A stretch of DNA of 34,140 nt from Bacillus sp. USDA818B3_A. Lineage in GTDB: Bacteria > Bacillota > Bacilli > Bacillales > Cytobacillaceae. A model generated the notes under the pieces. It was not told the DNA's origin. It made no database searches and worked only from the letters and a program-made list of their open reading frames with translations. Below, in pieces: positions 15,254-23,704 of this stretch (position 1 is the first letter of the stretch; every line of letters starts with the position of its first letter). A program made the translations under genes and the position numbers. The stretch lies in the NCBI RefSeq assembly GCF_009928415.1, contig NZ_JAABNN010000034.1, positions 1 through 34,140 of the forward strand, in the 5' to 3' direction.

Positions 15254-16007
15254 GTAAGATCACTTCCTTTGCTAAATCTAAATAAACTTCAGCACCACGC
15301 GATTTGGCATCATACGTAATAATTGGCTCTCCGTGACTGGGTGCCTCACTTAAACGTACATTTCTTGGAATGATGGTTTTATAAACTTTATCTTGGAAAT
15401 ATTTTTTTACTTCCTCAATGACTTGAAGCCCAAGGTTCGTCCTTGCATCAAGCATGGTGAGCAGAACACCCTCAATTTTTAAATCCTGATTTAAATGTTT
15501 TTGTACAAGTCTGACTGTATTTAATAATTGGCTAAGCCCTTCTAATGCATAGTACTCACATTGTACTGGGATTAATACAGCATCCGATGCTGTTAGTGCG
15601 TTTAAAGTTAATAGCCCTAATGATGGCGGACAATCAATAATAATATAATCGAATTGGTCCTTCACTTCAGATAGAGCACGTTTTAAGCGGACTTCTCTTG
15701 AAATGGTTGGAACCAATTCAATTTCGGCTCCTGCTAATTGAATAGTAGCCGGAATAGCATACAAATTCTCAACAGATGTTGCTTTAATAACATCCTTTGC
15801 TTCCACATCATCTACTAAAACATCATATATACATTGTTCCACTTCAGCCTTTTCAATACCAACTCCGCTTGTGGCATTTCCCTGCGGATCAATATCTACT
15901 AGTAAGACCCGTTTCCCTATGTAAGCTAAGCAGGCACCTAGGTTGACAGAGGTTGTCGTTTTTCCGACTCCACCTTTTTGATTTGCGATTGAAAGGATTT
16001 TCCCCAC
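15246..16007 (-). CDS. soj: Chromosome partitioning ATPase ParA (Soj)
   Basis: Soj is a dynamic ATPase that helps origin segregation and regulates DnaA. The 253 residues show the deviant Walker A KGGVGKTT (11-18), including the signature Lys11 and Lys16. Asp40 lies in LLVDIDPQGN and the Walker B-type motif is IIIDCPPSLG. The length is normal for chromosomal Soj, with no extra N-terminal DNA-binding domain. The start is GTG at 16007, with a GGTGAC ribosome site. It is the first gene of soj-spo0J, with a separate terminator from noc upstream. Confidence 0.97.
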   Translation of the reverse strand: MGKILSIANQKGGVGKTTTSVNLGACLAYIGKRVLLVDIDPQGNATSGVGIEKAEVEQCIYDVLVDDVEAKDVIKATSVENLYAIPATIQLAGAEIELVPTISREVRLKRALSEVKDQFDYIIIDCPPSLGLLTLNALTASDAVLIPVQCEYYALEGLSQLLNTVRLVQKHLNQDLKIEGVLLTMLDARTNLGLQVIEEVKKYFQDKVYKTIIPRNVRLSEAPSHGEPIITYDAKSRGAEVYLDLAKEVILHG

Positions 16008-16040
16008 TTTGTCACCTACCCTATAAAATAGTTATCTTGC

Positions 16041-16070
16041 ATTCTATCAAATGTATTCATTATCTCCCAA
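16041..16070 (-). promoter_or_regulatory. Candidate soj-spo0J promoter
   Basis: On the minus strand, TTGGGA (16065-16070), an 18-base spacer and TAGAAT (16041-16046) lie about 35 bases before the soj start. Other weak candidates lie further upstream. Confidence 0.42.
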
Positions 16071-16177
16071 ACGGAAATAAGGTAAATTTCCATTCATTTA
16101 TTTTACCATGATTTTATTAGGAGTTGTTTTTTTTCTAAAAAAATTCCATTTAGGAATCTCGCATATTTTTTCCAAAT

Positions 16178-16221
16178 AGCAAAAAAAGAAGAACTAAACA
16201 TCCTCTTGTCTAGTTCTTCTT
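16178..16221 (-). terminator. Rho-independent terminator after noc
   Basis: The perfect 11-base stem AAGAAGAACTA/TAGTTCTTCTT (16186-16196 and 16211-16221) is followed by T residues on the minus strand. Confidence 0.85.
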
Positions 16222-16234
16222 GTCATCTATTGAT

Positions 16235-17104
16235 TTATTTTTTCTTTGGAATCCGGATGGTAAATTGATAAAATTCCTCAAATTCCTCTTCTTCAGCGTC
16301 TAAGTTGATCCCGCTGTCTGATACCATGGATAAAGATTGCCGAATCGTATTGACAGCAATTCTCATATCCTTACTGAAAGCCCGGCGTTTAGGCTTGGGC
16401 TGTTGATTTTTTTGTTCAAGCAGCCGTACCACACGTTCTTCCGTTTGCTTTACATTTAAATTTCTTTCCATGACTTCAGCTAATAAGGCCACTTGTTTTT
16501 CCGGGTCCTTAAGCGGTATAAGGGCACGTGCATGGCGCTCAGTAATTACCTTGTTTAACAAGGCCTCTTGAACAGGCTGCGGCAATTTTAAAAGACGCAG
16601 CTTGTTTGCAACGGTAGATTGACCTTTTCCAAGGCGCTGAGCTAAGGCTTCCTGCGTTAAGTTGTGTAACTCAAGCAGTTTTCCATAGGCAATAGCTTCC
16701 TCGATTGGAGATAATTCTTCGCGTTGCAGGTTTTCTATTAGAGCAACAGATGCTGTTTCTGTATCGGAAAGATTTTTAACAATTGCCGGTGCCTCTGCCC
16801 AGCCCAGTTTTTTCATTGCACGCCAGCGCCGCTCACCAGCAATGATTTCAAATTTATCGGCAGCAAACTCTCTGACGACGATTGGCTGTATAATACCGTG
16901 TATATGAATCGTACGAGATAATTCTTCAATTTTTTCTTCATCAAATACCGACCGTGGCTGGAAACGGTTCGGAATTATTTGGTTTATCGGTATTTTCTTA
17001 ATTTCTTCGTTTCGTTCTATATCCAACTCCTGCTCAACCTCTTGCTCAACCTCTTGCTCTCCCTTGTCGCCGAGGCCAAAAAAGCGTGTAAATGAACTCT
17101 TCAT
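16235..17104 (-). CDS. noc: Nucleoid occlusion protein Noc
   Basis: Noc is a ParB paralogue that binds its own palindromic sites around the chromosome and keeps the division ring from forming over the nucleoid. The 289-residue protein starts MKSSFTRFFGLG, the membrane-binding amphipathic helix of Noc that separates it from Spo0J. The ParB CTPase motif GERRWR (90-95), ENLQREELSPIEEA and the helix-turn-helix TQEALAQRLGKGQSTVANKL follow. Residues 16-27 hold a repeated acidic EQEVEQEVEQEL stretch, coded by a near-exact short DNA repeat at about 17025-17060. No copy of the known Noc site ATTTCCCGGGAAAT was noticed in the window, as expected so near the origin. Confidence 0.95.
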   Translation of the reverse strand: MKSSFTRFFGLGDKGEQEVEQEVEQELDIERNEEIKKIPINQIIPNRFQPRSVFDEEKIEELSRTIHIHGIIQPIVVREFAADKFEIIAGERRWRAMKKLGWAEAPAIVKNLSDTETASVALIENLQREELSPIEEAIAYGKLLELHNLTQEALAQRLGKGQSTVANKLRLLKLPQPVQEALLNKVITERHARALIPLKDPEKQVALLAEVMERNLNVKQTEERVVRLLEQKNQQPKPKRRAFSKDMRIAVNTIRQSLSMVSDSGINLDAEEEEFEEFYQFTIRIPKKK

Positions 17105-17211
17105 TCCCCAACACCACCTTTAAGAAACTCCCTATTATTTATTCTATATACAAATAATTTCTTCCTGCCTGGGAGACTATTTTTGTGAAAAATGTTATCT
17201 GTCCTTATACT

Positions 17212-17247
17212 GAATAGCAGCATGAGAGTAAGCGGCATGCTCTATTC
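17212..17247 (-). other. Inverted repeat at the end of rsmG
   Basis: GAATAG plus GCATG on one arm pairs with CATGC plus CTATTC on the other, with small bulges. The repeat overlaps the rsmG stop codon. No T tract follows directly on the minus strand, so it may be a weak terminator or an RNA 3' end stabiliser. Confidence 0.5.
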
Positions 17248-17958
17248 AATTGGCGATTTGCCAGGTGTACCCGGCTTTCGAGGGTACTTTTTGGGCGTAT
17301 GTTTTTCCTTTTTTATAACCAAGATGGTTCTATCACTATCTTCCATTGGCAGGGTGAATGTATGTACATTTTCCACCTTGCCGCCTAGCGTGGTAATCGC
17401 CTTTTGGGCCGCATCTAATTCTTCATTAGCATGCAATGCCTTCATGGCCAGGAAGTGTCCGCCCACTTTTGCTAATGGTAAACAAAATTCACTTAAAACA
17501 GACATTCTAGCTACCGCCCGTGCGGTTACAACATCAAAGTTTTCCCGATAAGCAGGGTTAACCCCAAAAGTTTCCGCGCGGTCATGAACAAAATGGATAT
17601 TTTCCAATTCTAATACCTTAGCGAGATGGTTTAAAAAGGAAATCCGCTTGTTCAATGAGTCAACAATGGTCACTTCGATATGAGGGAAAATAATTTTTAA
17701 CGGAATGCTTGGAAAACCAGCCCCGGCGCCTACATCACATAAATGAAAAGGCCTTGAAAAATCAAAATAGAAGGAAGCTGTAATGGAGTCATAAAAATGC
17801 TTTAGATACACCTCTGATTTTTCAGTGATGGCCGTTAAGTTCATTTTTTCATTCCATTCAACCAAGGTTGTAAAATAGGTTTCAAATTGGGCAAGCTGTT
17901 TTTCATTAAGGGTAATCCCCTTATCTTGAAGATTGGCTATAAATTGTTCGATGTTCAT
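17242..17958 (-). CDS. rsmG: 16S rRNA (guanine527-N7)-methyltransferase RsmG (GidB)
   Basis: RsmG uses S-adenosylmethionine to methylate G527 of 16S rRNA; loss gives low-level streptomycin resistance in other bacteria. The 238 residues include the SAM motif DVGAGAGFPSIPLK (75-88), the upstream WNEKMNLTAITE segment, VTARAVARM further on, and the Pro/Lys-rich tail KYPRKPGTPGKSPIE normal for Bacillus. The start is ATG at 17958 with GAGGAAG upstream. It is the third gene of mnmE-mnmG-rsmG, 72 bases after mnmG, with a hairpin in that gap. Confidence 0.96.
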   Translation of the reverse strand: MNIEQFIANLQDKGITLNEKQLAQFETYFTTLVEWNEKMNLTAITEKSEVYLKHFYDSITASFYFDFSRPFHLCDVGAGAGFPSIPLKIIFPHIEVTIVDSLNKRISFLNHLAKVLELENIHFVHDRAETFGVNPAYRENFDVVTARAVARMSVLSEFCLPLAKVGGHFLAMKALHANEELDAAQKAITTLGGKVENVHTFTLPMEDSDRTILVIKKEKHTPKKYPRKPGTPGKSPIE

Positions 17959-17996
17959 TAATAAATCTTCCTCACTAATTATGGCATAACCTTGAG

Positions 17997-18017
17997 GAGC
18001 TCTATTGGATAGAGCTC
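17997..18017. other. Perfect hairpin in the mnmG-rsmG gap
   Basis: GAGCTCTAT and ATAGAGCTC are perfect 9-base arms with a 3-base loop. There is no T tract, so it is probably not a full terminator. It may set relative levels of mnmG and rsmG RNA. Confidence 0.6.
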
Positions 18018-18030
18018 GGGGGTTTGCTTG

Positions 18031-19920
18031 TTATTCATTAGATACTCTGGCAATTCTTCCTTGTTCAAGGTATACAAGCAGGATCGAAATATCCGCTGGA
18101 TTTACTCCGGAAATCCTTGATGCCTGGGCAAGGGAAACAGGTTTAATTTTCTTAAGCTTTTGTTTCGCTTCTGTTGCCAGTCCATTAATAGCATCATAAT
18201 CAATATTTTCAGGAATCCGTTTGTTTTCCATCTTTTTAAGCCGTTCTACTTGTTGAAGGGATTTATCAATATATCCCTCGTATTTAATTTGAATTTCCAC
18301 TTGCTCTTTCATTTCATCATCCATAGGAATGTCGCTGCTAGTTAATTTTTCTACTAATTCATACGTCATTTCTGGTCTTTTTAATAAATCAGAAGCTAGG
18401 ATCCCATCTTTTAGCTCACTTCCGCCGGCGCTTCGAATCAGTTCTTGAACTTCAGCTGATGGTTTTAATCTAACCGATTTTAAACGGTCCTTTTCTGATT
18501 CAATGGCTTCCTTCTTTTCTAGGAACTTCTTATAACGATCATCGCGAATTAAGCCGATTTTATGGCCAATCTCTGTCAAACGAAGGTCTGCATTATCATG
18601 ACGTAATAATAAACGATATTCAGCGCGGGACGTTAACAAACGATAAGGCTCGTTCGTTCCTTTAGTAATTAAATCGTCAATTAATACCCCGATATATGCA
18701 TCGGAACGGCTTAAAACCAATTGTTCTTTTCCTATAGCATTTAAGCCGGCATTAATTCCCGCCATGATTCCTTGGCCAGCGGCTTCTTCATAACCGCTTG
18801 TGCCATTAATTTGACCGGCAGTATATAGATTTTTAACTACCTTTGTTTCTAAAGTCGGCCATAATTGTGTCGGCACAATTGCATCATATTCAATGGCATA
18901 GCCTGCCCTCATCATTTGAGCCTTTTCCAAGCCAGGAACTGTTTTTAGAATCTGGAGCTGTACATCCTCAGGAAGGCTGGTTGACATACCTTGAACATAG
19001 ACCTCCTGCGTATTTCTTCCTTCCGGTTCAAGGAAGATTTGGTGACGCGGCTTGTCATTAAAACGAACCACCTTATCCTCAATCGAAGGGCAGTATCTAG
19101 GACCCGTTCCTTTGATCATTCCAGAAAACATCGGTGAACGATGCAGATTATTATCAATGATTTGATGGGTTTGATCATTTGTATAGGTTAGCCAGCATGG
19201 CAGCTGGTCGGTAATATACTTTGTGGTTTCATATGAAAAGGCTCTTGGAACATCATCGCCTGGCTGAATTTCTGTTTTGCTGTAATCAATCGTATTGCTG
19301 TTGACCCTAGGCGGTGTTCCAGTTTTAAAACGCACTAATTCAAACCCAAGCTCCTCCAAGTGCTCAGACAACCTGATAGATGGCTGCTGGTTGTTCGGAC
19401 CGCTTGAATATTTTAATTCTCCTAAAATAATTTCTCCACGCAAGTAGGTGCCGGTTGTAATAACGACTGTTTTTGAACGGTAAGCTGCCCCTGTTTTGGT
19501 GATCACACCAGTTACAACTCCATCTTCCACAATCAATTGTTCAACCATACCTTGAAGCAAAGTTAAATTAGGCTCTTCTTCAAGTGTTTTTTTCATTTCA
19601 TGCTGGTAAGCAAATTTATCTGCTTGTGCTCTCAGAGCACGCACTGCAGGACCTTTACCAGTGTTTAACATTCTCATTTGAATGTAGGTTTTATCAATAT
19701 TTTTACCCATCTCACCGCCAAGTGCGTCAATTTCACGCACAACGATTCCCTTGGCCGGTCCGCCGACAGATGGGTTACATGGCATAAACGCCACCATATC
19801 TAAGTTAATTGTAATCAATAATGTTTTTGCGCCAAGTCTTGCAGCAGCAAGTCCGGCTTCACAACCGGCATGCCCTGCACCAACGACAATGGTGTCAAAA
19901 TTTCCTGCTTCGTATTGCAT
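18031..19920 (-). CDS. mnmG: tRNA uridine-34 modification enzyme MnmG (GidA)
   Basis: MnmG is the FAD-containing partner of MnmE in adding (carboxymethyl)aminomethyl groups to U34 of certain tRNAs. The 629 residues show the FAD-binding GAGHAGCEAGLAAARLG (14-30). The conserved MPCNPSVGGPAKG and TGTYLRGEI follow, then RYCPSIEDKVVRF and the C-terminal QASRISGVNPADISILLVYL, which contacts tRNA and MnmE. The start is the ATG at 19920, after AAGGAGGAAACAA. A frame extending 19 codons further upstream is rejected because it crosses the ribosome site. Confidence 0.97.
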   Translation of the reverse strand: MQYEAGNFDTIVVGAGHAGCEAGLAAARLGAKTLLITINLDMVAFMPCNPSVGGPAKGIVVREIDALGGEMGKNIDKTYIQMRMLNTGKGPAVRALRAQADKFAYQHEMKKTLEEEPNLTLLQGMVEQLIVEDGVVTGVITKTGAAYRSKTVVITTGTYLRGEIILGELKYSSGPNNQQPSIRLSEHLEELGFELVRFKTGTPPRVNSNTIDYSKTEIQPGDDVPRAFSYETTKYITDQLPCWLTYTNDQTHQIIDNNLHRSPMFSGMIKGTGPRYCPSIEDKVVRFNDKPRHQIFLEPEGRNTQEVYVQGMSTSLPEDVQLQILKTVPGLEKAQMMRAGYAIEYDAIVPTQLWPTLETKVVKNLYTAGQINGTSGYEEAAGQGIMAGINAGLNAIGKEQLVLSRSDAYIGVLIDDLITKGTNEPYRLLTSRAEYRLLLRHDNADLRLTEIGHKIGLIRDDRYKKFLEKKEAIESEKDRLKSVRLKPSAEVQELIRSAGGSELKDGILASDLLKRPEMTYELVEKLTSSDIPMDDEMKEQVEIQIKYEGYIDKSLQQVERLKKMENKRIPENIDYDAINGLATEAKQKLKKIKPVSLAQASRISGVNPADISILLVYLEQGRIARVSNE

Positions 19921-19966
19921 TTGTTTCCTCCTTTTCCGTACACATACGGAAACGTTGCTTCTCCTA

Positions 19967-19983
19967 GCTCCAAACACTCGCTT
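19967..19983. repeat. Possible relic end of the GC-rich intergenic repeat
   Basis: GCTCCAAACACTCGCTT matches 15 of 17 bases of the left end of the repeat at 11467-11577. The rest of the element is absent. Chance similarity cannot be excluded. Confidence 0.4.
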
Positions 19984-20055
19984 AGAATGAAAAGAACGCT
20001 TTTTATTTATCGTATCCGAAAATAGGCATTAGTAAAACGAACACCCTACGGATTT

Positions 20056-21441
20056 CTATTTTCCTAAGCAAAATTGCGAGAACAATTGATCAATCAAGCT
20101 TTCATGGACACTATCACCAATAATTTCACCAAGAAGCTCCCATGTTCTTGTCATGTCAATTTGGACAATATCAATAGGTACACCCGTTTCTACACCTTGA
20201 ATCGCATCTTCTATCGTTTGAAGGCTCTGATTCAATATCGCTATATGACGGGTATTGGAAACATAAGTCATATCTCCCGCTTCAATCGACCCTGCAAAGA
20301 ATAATGACGAAATGGCCTCCTCTAGTGCATCGACACCACGGTCTTCCAATAAAGAAGTAGTCACAAGTTTATGGTCTTTTGAAAGTTCGTGAACACGTTC
20401 CATATTAATTTTTGGCGGCAGGTCTGTTTTGTTCACAATCACAATAACATCCATTCCCTTGACAACTTCAAACAGATTCTCATCTTCAGGAGTCAGTTGA
20501 TCAGAGTAATTTAACACAAGTAAAATTAAATCAGCCTCTTTTAACACCTGGCGGGAGCGTTCCACTCCAATCCGCTCTACGATATCTTCTGTTTCACGGA
20601 TTCCTGCAGTATCTAACAGTCTTAGCGGCACACCGCGGACATTAACATACTCTTCAATGACATCACGGGTCGTCCCCGGAATATCTGTGACAATTGCTTT
20701 ATTTTCATGCACAAGACTATTTAATAGAGAAGATTTCCCGACGTTCGGACGGCCGACAATGACGGTTGATAATCCCTCACGCAATATTTTCCCCTGCTGG
20801 GACGTTTGCAATAGCTTTTGAATTTCTTCCCGTACCAAATGTGCCTTTTCTAATAGCATCCTATGAGTCATCTCTTCAACATCATCATACTCAGGATAAT
20901 CTATATTTACTTCCACATGTGCCAAGACCTCTAAAATTTCCTGGCGTAATTTCCGAATCAACTTTGAAAGACGCCCTTCCATCTGCCCAAGCGCCACATT
21001 CATCGCACGGTCTGTTTTTGCCCGGATTAAATCCATCACAGCTTCCGCCTGCGATAGATCAATTCGTCCATTTAAAAAGGCGCGTTTTGTAAATTCTCCC
21101 GGTTCAGCCAGCCGGGCTCCATATTTTAATACATGCTGCAGTACTCGATTAACTGAAACAATTCCTCCATGACAATTTATCTCGACAACATCCTCTTTGG
21201 TAAATGTCTTTGGGCCCTTCATAACAGAAACCATTACCTCTTCAATCACTTCACCACTTTTCGGATCCAGCAAGTGTCCATAGTGAATGGTATGACTGGC
21301 AGCACCCAAAAGTTTTTTTCCGCCAACTCCTCTAAACAACTTGTCCGCAATTTGGATTGCCTCATCTCCGCTCAAGCGCACGATTGCAATCGCACCTTCT
21401 CCCATTGGTGTCGAAATTGCAGCAATTGTATCGAATTCCAT
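20056..21441 (-). CDS. mnmE: tRNA modification GTPase MnmE (TrmE, ThdF)
   Basis: MnmE works with MnmG in U34 tRNA modification and is activated by potassium-dependent G-domain dimerisation. The 461 residues comprise an N-terminal folate-binding domain (about 1-120: MEFDTIAAISTPMGEGAIAI), a helical domain, and an inserted G domain. The G domain has GRPNVGKSS (230-238), DIPGTTRD, DTAGIRETED and NKTDL. The protein ends in the catalytic CLGK motif (Cys458). The ribosome site GAGGTGAAAGG precedes ATG. It is the first gene of mnmE-mnmG-rsmG. Its upstream region carries DnaA boxes lying on a candidate promoter. Confidence 0.97.
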   Translation of the reverse strand: MEFDTIAAISTPMGEGAIAIVRLSGDEAIQIADKLFRGVGGKKLLGAASHTIHYGHLLDPKSGEVIEEVMVSVMKGPKTFTKEDVVEINCHGGIVSVNRVLQHVLKYGARLAEPGEFTKRAFLNGRIDLSQAEAVMDLIRAKTDRAMNVALGQMEGRLSKLIRKLRQEILEVLAHVEVNIDYPEYDDVEEMTHRMLLEKAHLVREEIQKLLQTSQQGKILREGLSTVIVGRPNVGKSSLLNSLVHENKAIVTDIPGTTRDVIEEYVNVRGVPLRLLDTAGIRETEDIVERIGVERSRQVLKEADLILLVLNYSDQLTPEDENLFEVVKGMDVIVIVNKTDLPPKINMERVHELSKDHKLVTTSLLEDRGVDALEEAISSLFFAGSIEAGDMTYVSNTRHIAILNQSLQTIEDAIQGVETGVPIDIVQIDMTRTWELLGEIIGDSVHESLIDQLFSQFCLGK

Positions 21442-21470
21442 TTCCTTTCACCTCACATATAAAAACTTAA

Positions 21471-21500
21471 TCTATAATATGATTTTTTATTAATGACCAA
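21471..21500 (-). promoter_or_regulatory. Candidate proximal promoter of mnmE
   Basis: On the minus strand, TTGGTC (21495-21500), an 18-base spacer and TATAGA (21471-21476) lie 30 bases before the mnmE start codon. This is a second candidate, weaker in the -35. Confidence 0.4.
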
Positions 21501-21522
21501 AAAAATAGGATACCACATCAGT

Positions 21523-21606
21523 TTTGGATAAAAAAGCAAACAAACTCGCTTTATCCACAATTTAAGACAGTCCTTTTATTATTTTAACTTATCCACATGT
21601 GAATAA
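21523..21606. promoter_or_regulatory. DnaA-box cluster upstream of mnmE
   Basis: Two perfect DnaA boxes TTATCCACA lie at 21551-21559 and 21589-21597. The one-mismatch box TGTGAATAA at 21598-21606 abuts the second box head to head, and another one-mismatch box TTTGGATAA lies at 21523-21531. DnaA binding is expected from the box sequence; the effect on origin activity or mnmE expression is inference. Confidence 0.8.
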
Positions 21607-21609
21607 CAA
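21581..21609 (-). promoter_or_regulatory. Candidate distal mnmE promoter overlapped by DnaA boxes
   Basis: On the minus strand, TTGTTA (21604-21609), a 17-base spacer and TAAAAT (21581-21586). The two abutting DnaA boxes at 21589-21606 fill the spacer and part of the -35, and a third box lies at about +15 to +23. Confidence 0.58.
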
Positions 21610-21683
21610 TAAGATGAAATCTCTCTATATACTTTGACTTCACCTGAAAAATATCAACAGGCTGATGAATCTAAAAAAATGGA

Positions 21684-21718
21684 CAAAAAAAAAGACACTC
21701 TACTAAATAGAATGTCTT
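21684..21718 (-). terminator. Rho-independent terminator after jag
   Basis: An 11-base stem with one mismatch (21692-21702 and 21708-21718) and a 5-base loop is followed by a run of T on the minus strand. Confidence 0.85.
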
Positions 21719-21726
21719 CCCATTAA

Positions 21727-22359
21727 TTATTTCTTGTAACTCCTTACTGGAGTGATGACGATAAATCGATGAGGTTCGGATCCGTCTGAAAGTGTTTTAA
21801 CCCGTTTGTTTTCAGCTAAAGCGGAATGAATAACTTTACGCTCATACGAAGGCATTGGTTCTAAGGACACATCTTTTCCCGTCTTAATCGCCTTCCCGGC
21901 AAGCCGGTGGGCCAGTTGAATAAGTGTTTCACTTCTGCGGTTCCGATAATCTTCGGCATCCAGAATGACCGTTAAATACTGTTTCGAAAAGCGATTAATG
22001 ACAAGCTGGGTCAAGTATTGCAAGGAATTTAATGTCTGACCTCTTTTTCCAATTAAAAGAGCAATTTTTTCGCCAGTCATTACAAAGGTCACTTGTTTAC
22101 CCTCGCGTTTTATTTCAATTTCCGCGGGTGCTCCCATTTGTTCACTGACTTGTACCAAAAATTTCTTTGCCTCTTCAATCGGGTCAATAATCACCGTCAC
22201 TTTAACAACAGCAGGTCGTGATCCGAAAATCCCGAAAATCCCTTTTTTACCTTCATCAATGATATCTACATCTGTGCGGTCTTTGGTGGTATTTAATTGA
22301 GCTAAAGCTGATTCTACTGCTTCTTCGACAGTTTGTCCTGTAGCAGTTACCTGTTTCAC
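21727..22359 (-). CDS. jag: RNA-binding protein Jag (KhpB; KH and R3H domains)
   Basis: Jag/KhpB is an RNA-binding protein linked to cell elongation and sporulation in Gram-positive bacteria, working with KhpA. The 210 residues consist of an N-terminal Jag domain (about 1-50, with KKGIFGIFG), a KH-like domain containing LIGKRGQTLNSLQYLTQLVIN, and an R3H domain (about 140-206) with YRNRRSETLIQLAHRLAGKA and PMPSYERKVIHSAL. The start is GTG, overlapping the spoIIIJ stop in a GTGA arrangement, so translation is coupled. Confidence 0.95.
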   Translation of the reverse strand: MKQVTATGQTVEEAVESALAQLNTTKDRTDVDIIDEGKKGIFGIFGSRPAVVKVTVIIDPIEEAKKFLVQVSEQMGAPAEIEIKREGKQVTFVMTGEKIALLIGKRGQTLNSLQYLTQLVINRFSKQYLTVILDAEDYRNRRSETLIQLAHRLAGKAIKTGKDVSLEPMPSYERKVIHSALAENKRVKTLSDGSEPHRFIVITPVRSYKK

Positions 22360-23129
22360 TTTTTTGCTCCTCCCGCATTACCGGTGGCACGTGCCTTTAG
22401 ATCCGGTCCTTTAATAAAATAGGTTTGTACTATCATAAATATATTTCCGACAACCCAATACAATGAAAGAGCCGCAGGGAAACTAAACGCAAAGAATACA
22501 ATCATAATCGGCATCATCCAGAGCATCATCGCCATTTGCGGATTATGCTCCTGTCCTGCCATCATTATTTTTTGCTGGATAAAAGTCGTAATCCCCGCAA
22601 CAATCGGCAAAATATAATACGGATCCTTTTCTCCGAGGTCAAACCATAAGAAACTATCTGAAGCAATTTCTCTTGTTCTTGAGATCGCATGATAAAAACC
22701 AATTAAAATCGGCATTTGCACGATTAACGGGAAACAGCCAGCCATTGGATTGACACCATGTTTTTGAAAAAGTGCCATGGTCTCCTGCTGAAGTTTTTGC
22801 TGTGTCTTTTGGTCTTTCGAGCTATATTTTTCACGAAGGGCCTTCATCTCCGGCTGTAAAGCCTGCATCGCCTTAGAGCTCCTCGTTTGTTTGATCATCA
22901 GCGGCAAGATCGCTAAACGAATCACAATCGTTACCACGATTAGTGATAATCCATAGCTTCCACCAAGAAGATGTGCTCCTTCTTTTATCAGCCATGATAA
23001 CGGATAGACAATGTATTCATTCCAAAAACCTGTACTCTCAGATGTAATCGGCTTTTTTATTTCACTGCAGCCAGTTAAAAATAAAAATAATGATAGGATG
23101 CCGAACGAAAGTAAAATTCGTTTTTTCAA
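22356..23129 (-). CDS. spoIIIJ: Membrane protein insertase YidC1 (SpoIIIJ)
   Basis: SpoIIIJ inserts proteins into the membrane and in Bacillus is needed for forespore gene expression. The 257 residues begin with a lipoprotein signal peptide ending LFLTGC, the lipid-modified Cys being Cys21. Five membrane segments of the YidC core follow, with LSLIVVTIVIRLAILPLMIKQ carrying the conserved groove Arg, and then MNPMAGCFPLIVQMPILIGFY-type hydrophobic helices. The start is TTG with AAGGAGGAAATTT upstream. The gene is coupled to jag. The 180-base gap to rnpA contains a possible extended -10 (TGCTAAAAT) but no firm promoter. Confidence 0.95.
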   Translation of the reverse strand: MKKRILLSFGILSLFLFLTGCSEIKKPITSESTGFWNEYIVYPLSWLIKEGAHLLGGSYGLSLIVVTIVIRLAILPLMIKQTRSSKAMQALQPEMKALREKYSSKDQKTQQKLQQETMALFQKHGVNPMAGCFPLIVQMPILIGFYHAISRTREIASDSFLWFDLGEKDPYYILPIVAGITTFIQQKIMMAGQEHNPQMAMMLWMMPIMIVFFAFSFPAALSLYWVVGNIFMIVQTYFIKGPDLKARATGNAGGAKK

Positions 23130-23310
23130 CCAAAATTTCCTCCTTATGTATATATAGATAGTTAATGTTTCATATGTAATACTTTCTTTTACACTAATTC
23201 GGCCATTTCAACCGGACTAGTTCAAACTCTATACTATCGCTCTCATTTTAGCATTTTTCCAAAGCGGAGTCTTTATTGTTCTGGTTATTTTTACTGTTTT
23301 TTGAAAAAAT

Positions 23311-23655
23311 TTAGTTTTTCCTTAATACTTTGCCGACCTTAAGCACATGGGTTAGACTTTTCTTCACTTCAAAAAAGTCCATTTCTGCAGCAGGTTTTCG
23401 GGCAATGATGACATAGTCATTTCCTGCAGCTAATTGTTCTTGTAATTCTAAGATCGATTGTCTGACATATCTTTTGATTCTATTTCTTGTTACCGCATTT
23501 CCAAGTTTCTTACTTACAGATAGACCGATACGGAAAAAGTCTTGTTCCTCTTTTTCTAATGAATAGACGACAAATTGCCGATTGGCAAAGGAACGGCCCT
23601 TCTTAAATGCCGCTTGAAAATCGTTATTCTTCTTTATACGGAATTCTTTTTTCAT
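23311..23655 (-). CDS. rnpA: Ribonuclease P protein component
   Basis: This is the protein subunit of RNase P, which helps the catalytic RNA trim tRNA 5' leaders. The 114 residues begin MKKEFRIKKNNDFQAAFKKG. They carry the RNR motif in KLGNAVTRNRIKRYVRQSI (Arg57-Asn58-Arg59), with Phe16 and other substrate-contacting aromatic residues near the N-terminus. The ribosome site is AAAGGAG before ATG. In most Bacillus genomes rnpA follows rpmH closely. Here about 200 bases separate them, holding a terminator-like stem and a repeat element. Confidence 0.96.
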   Translation of the reverse strand: MKKEFRIKKNNDFQAAFKKGRSFANRQFVVYSLEKEEQDFFRIGLSVSKKLGNAVTRNRIKRYVRQSILELQEQLAAGNDYVIIARKPAAEMDFFEVKKSLTHVLKVGKVLRKN

Positions 23656-23704
23656 AAAAAAAACTCCTTTAACTAAGTTTAAAAAAGTATAAGCTCCTGA
23701 GAAT

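Noticed and set aside
16527..16540. CACGTG core inside noc as a third parS
   Set aside because: The flanks (GGGCACGTGCAT) do not match the TGTTTC/GAAACA arms.
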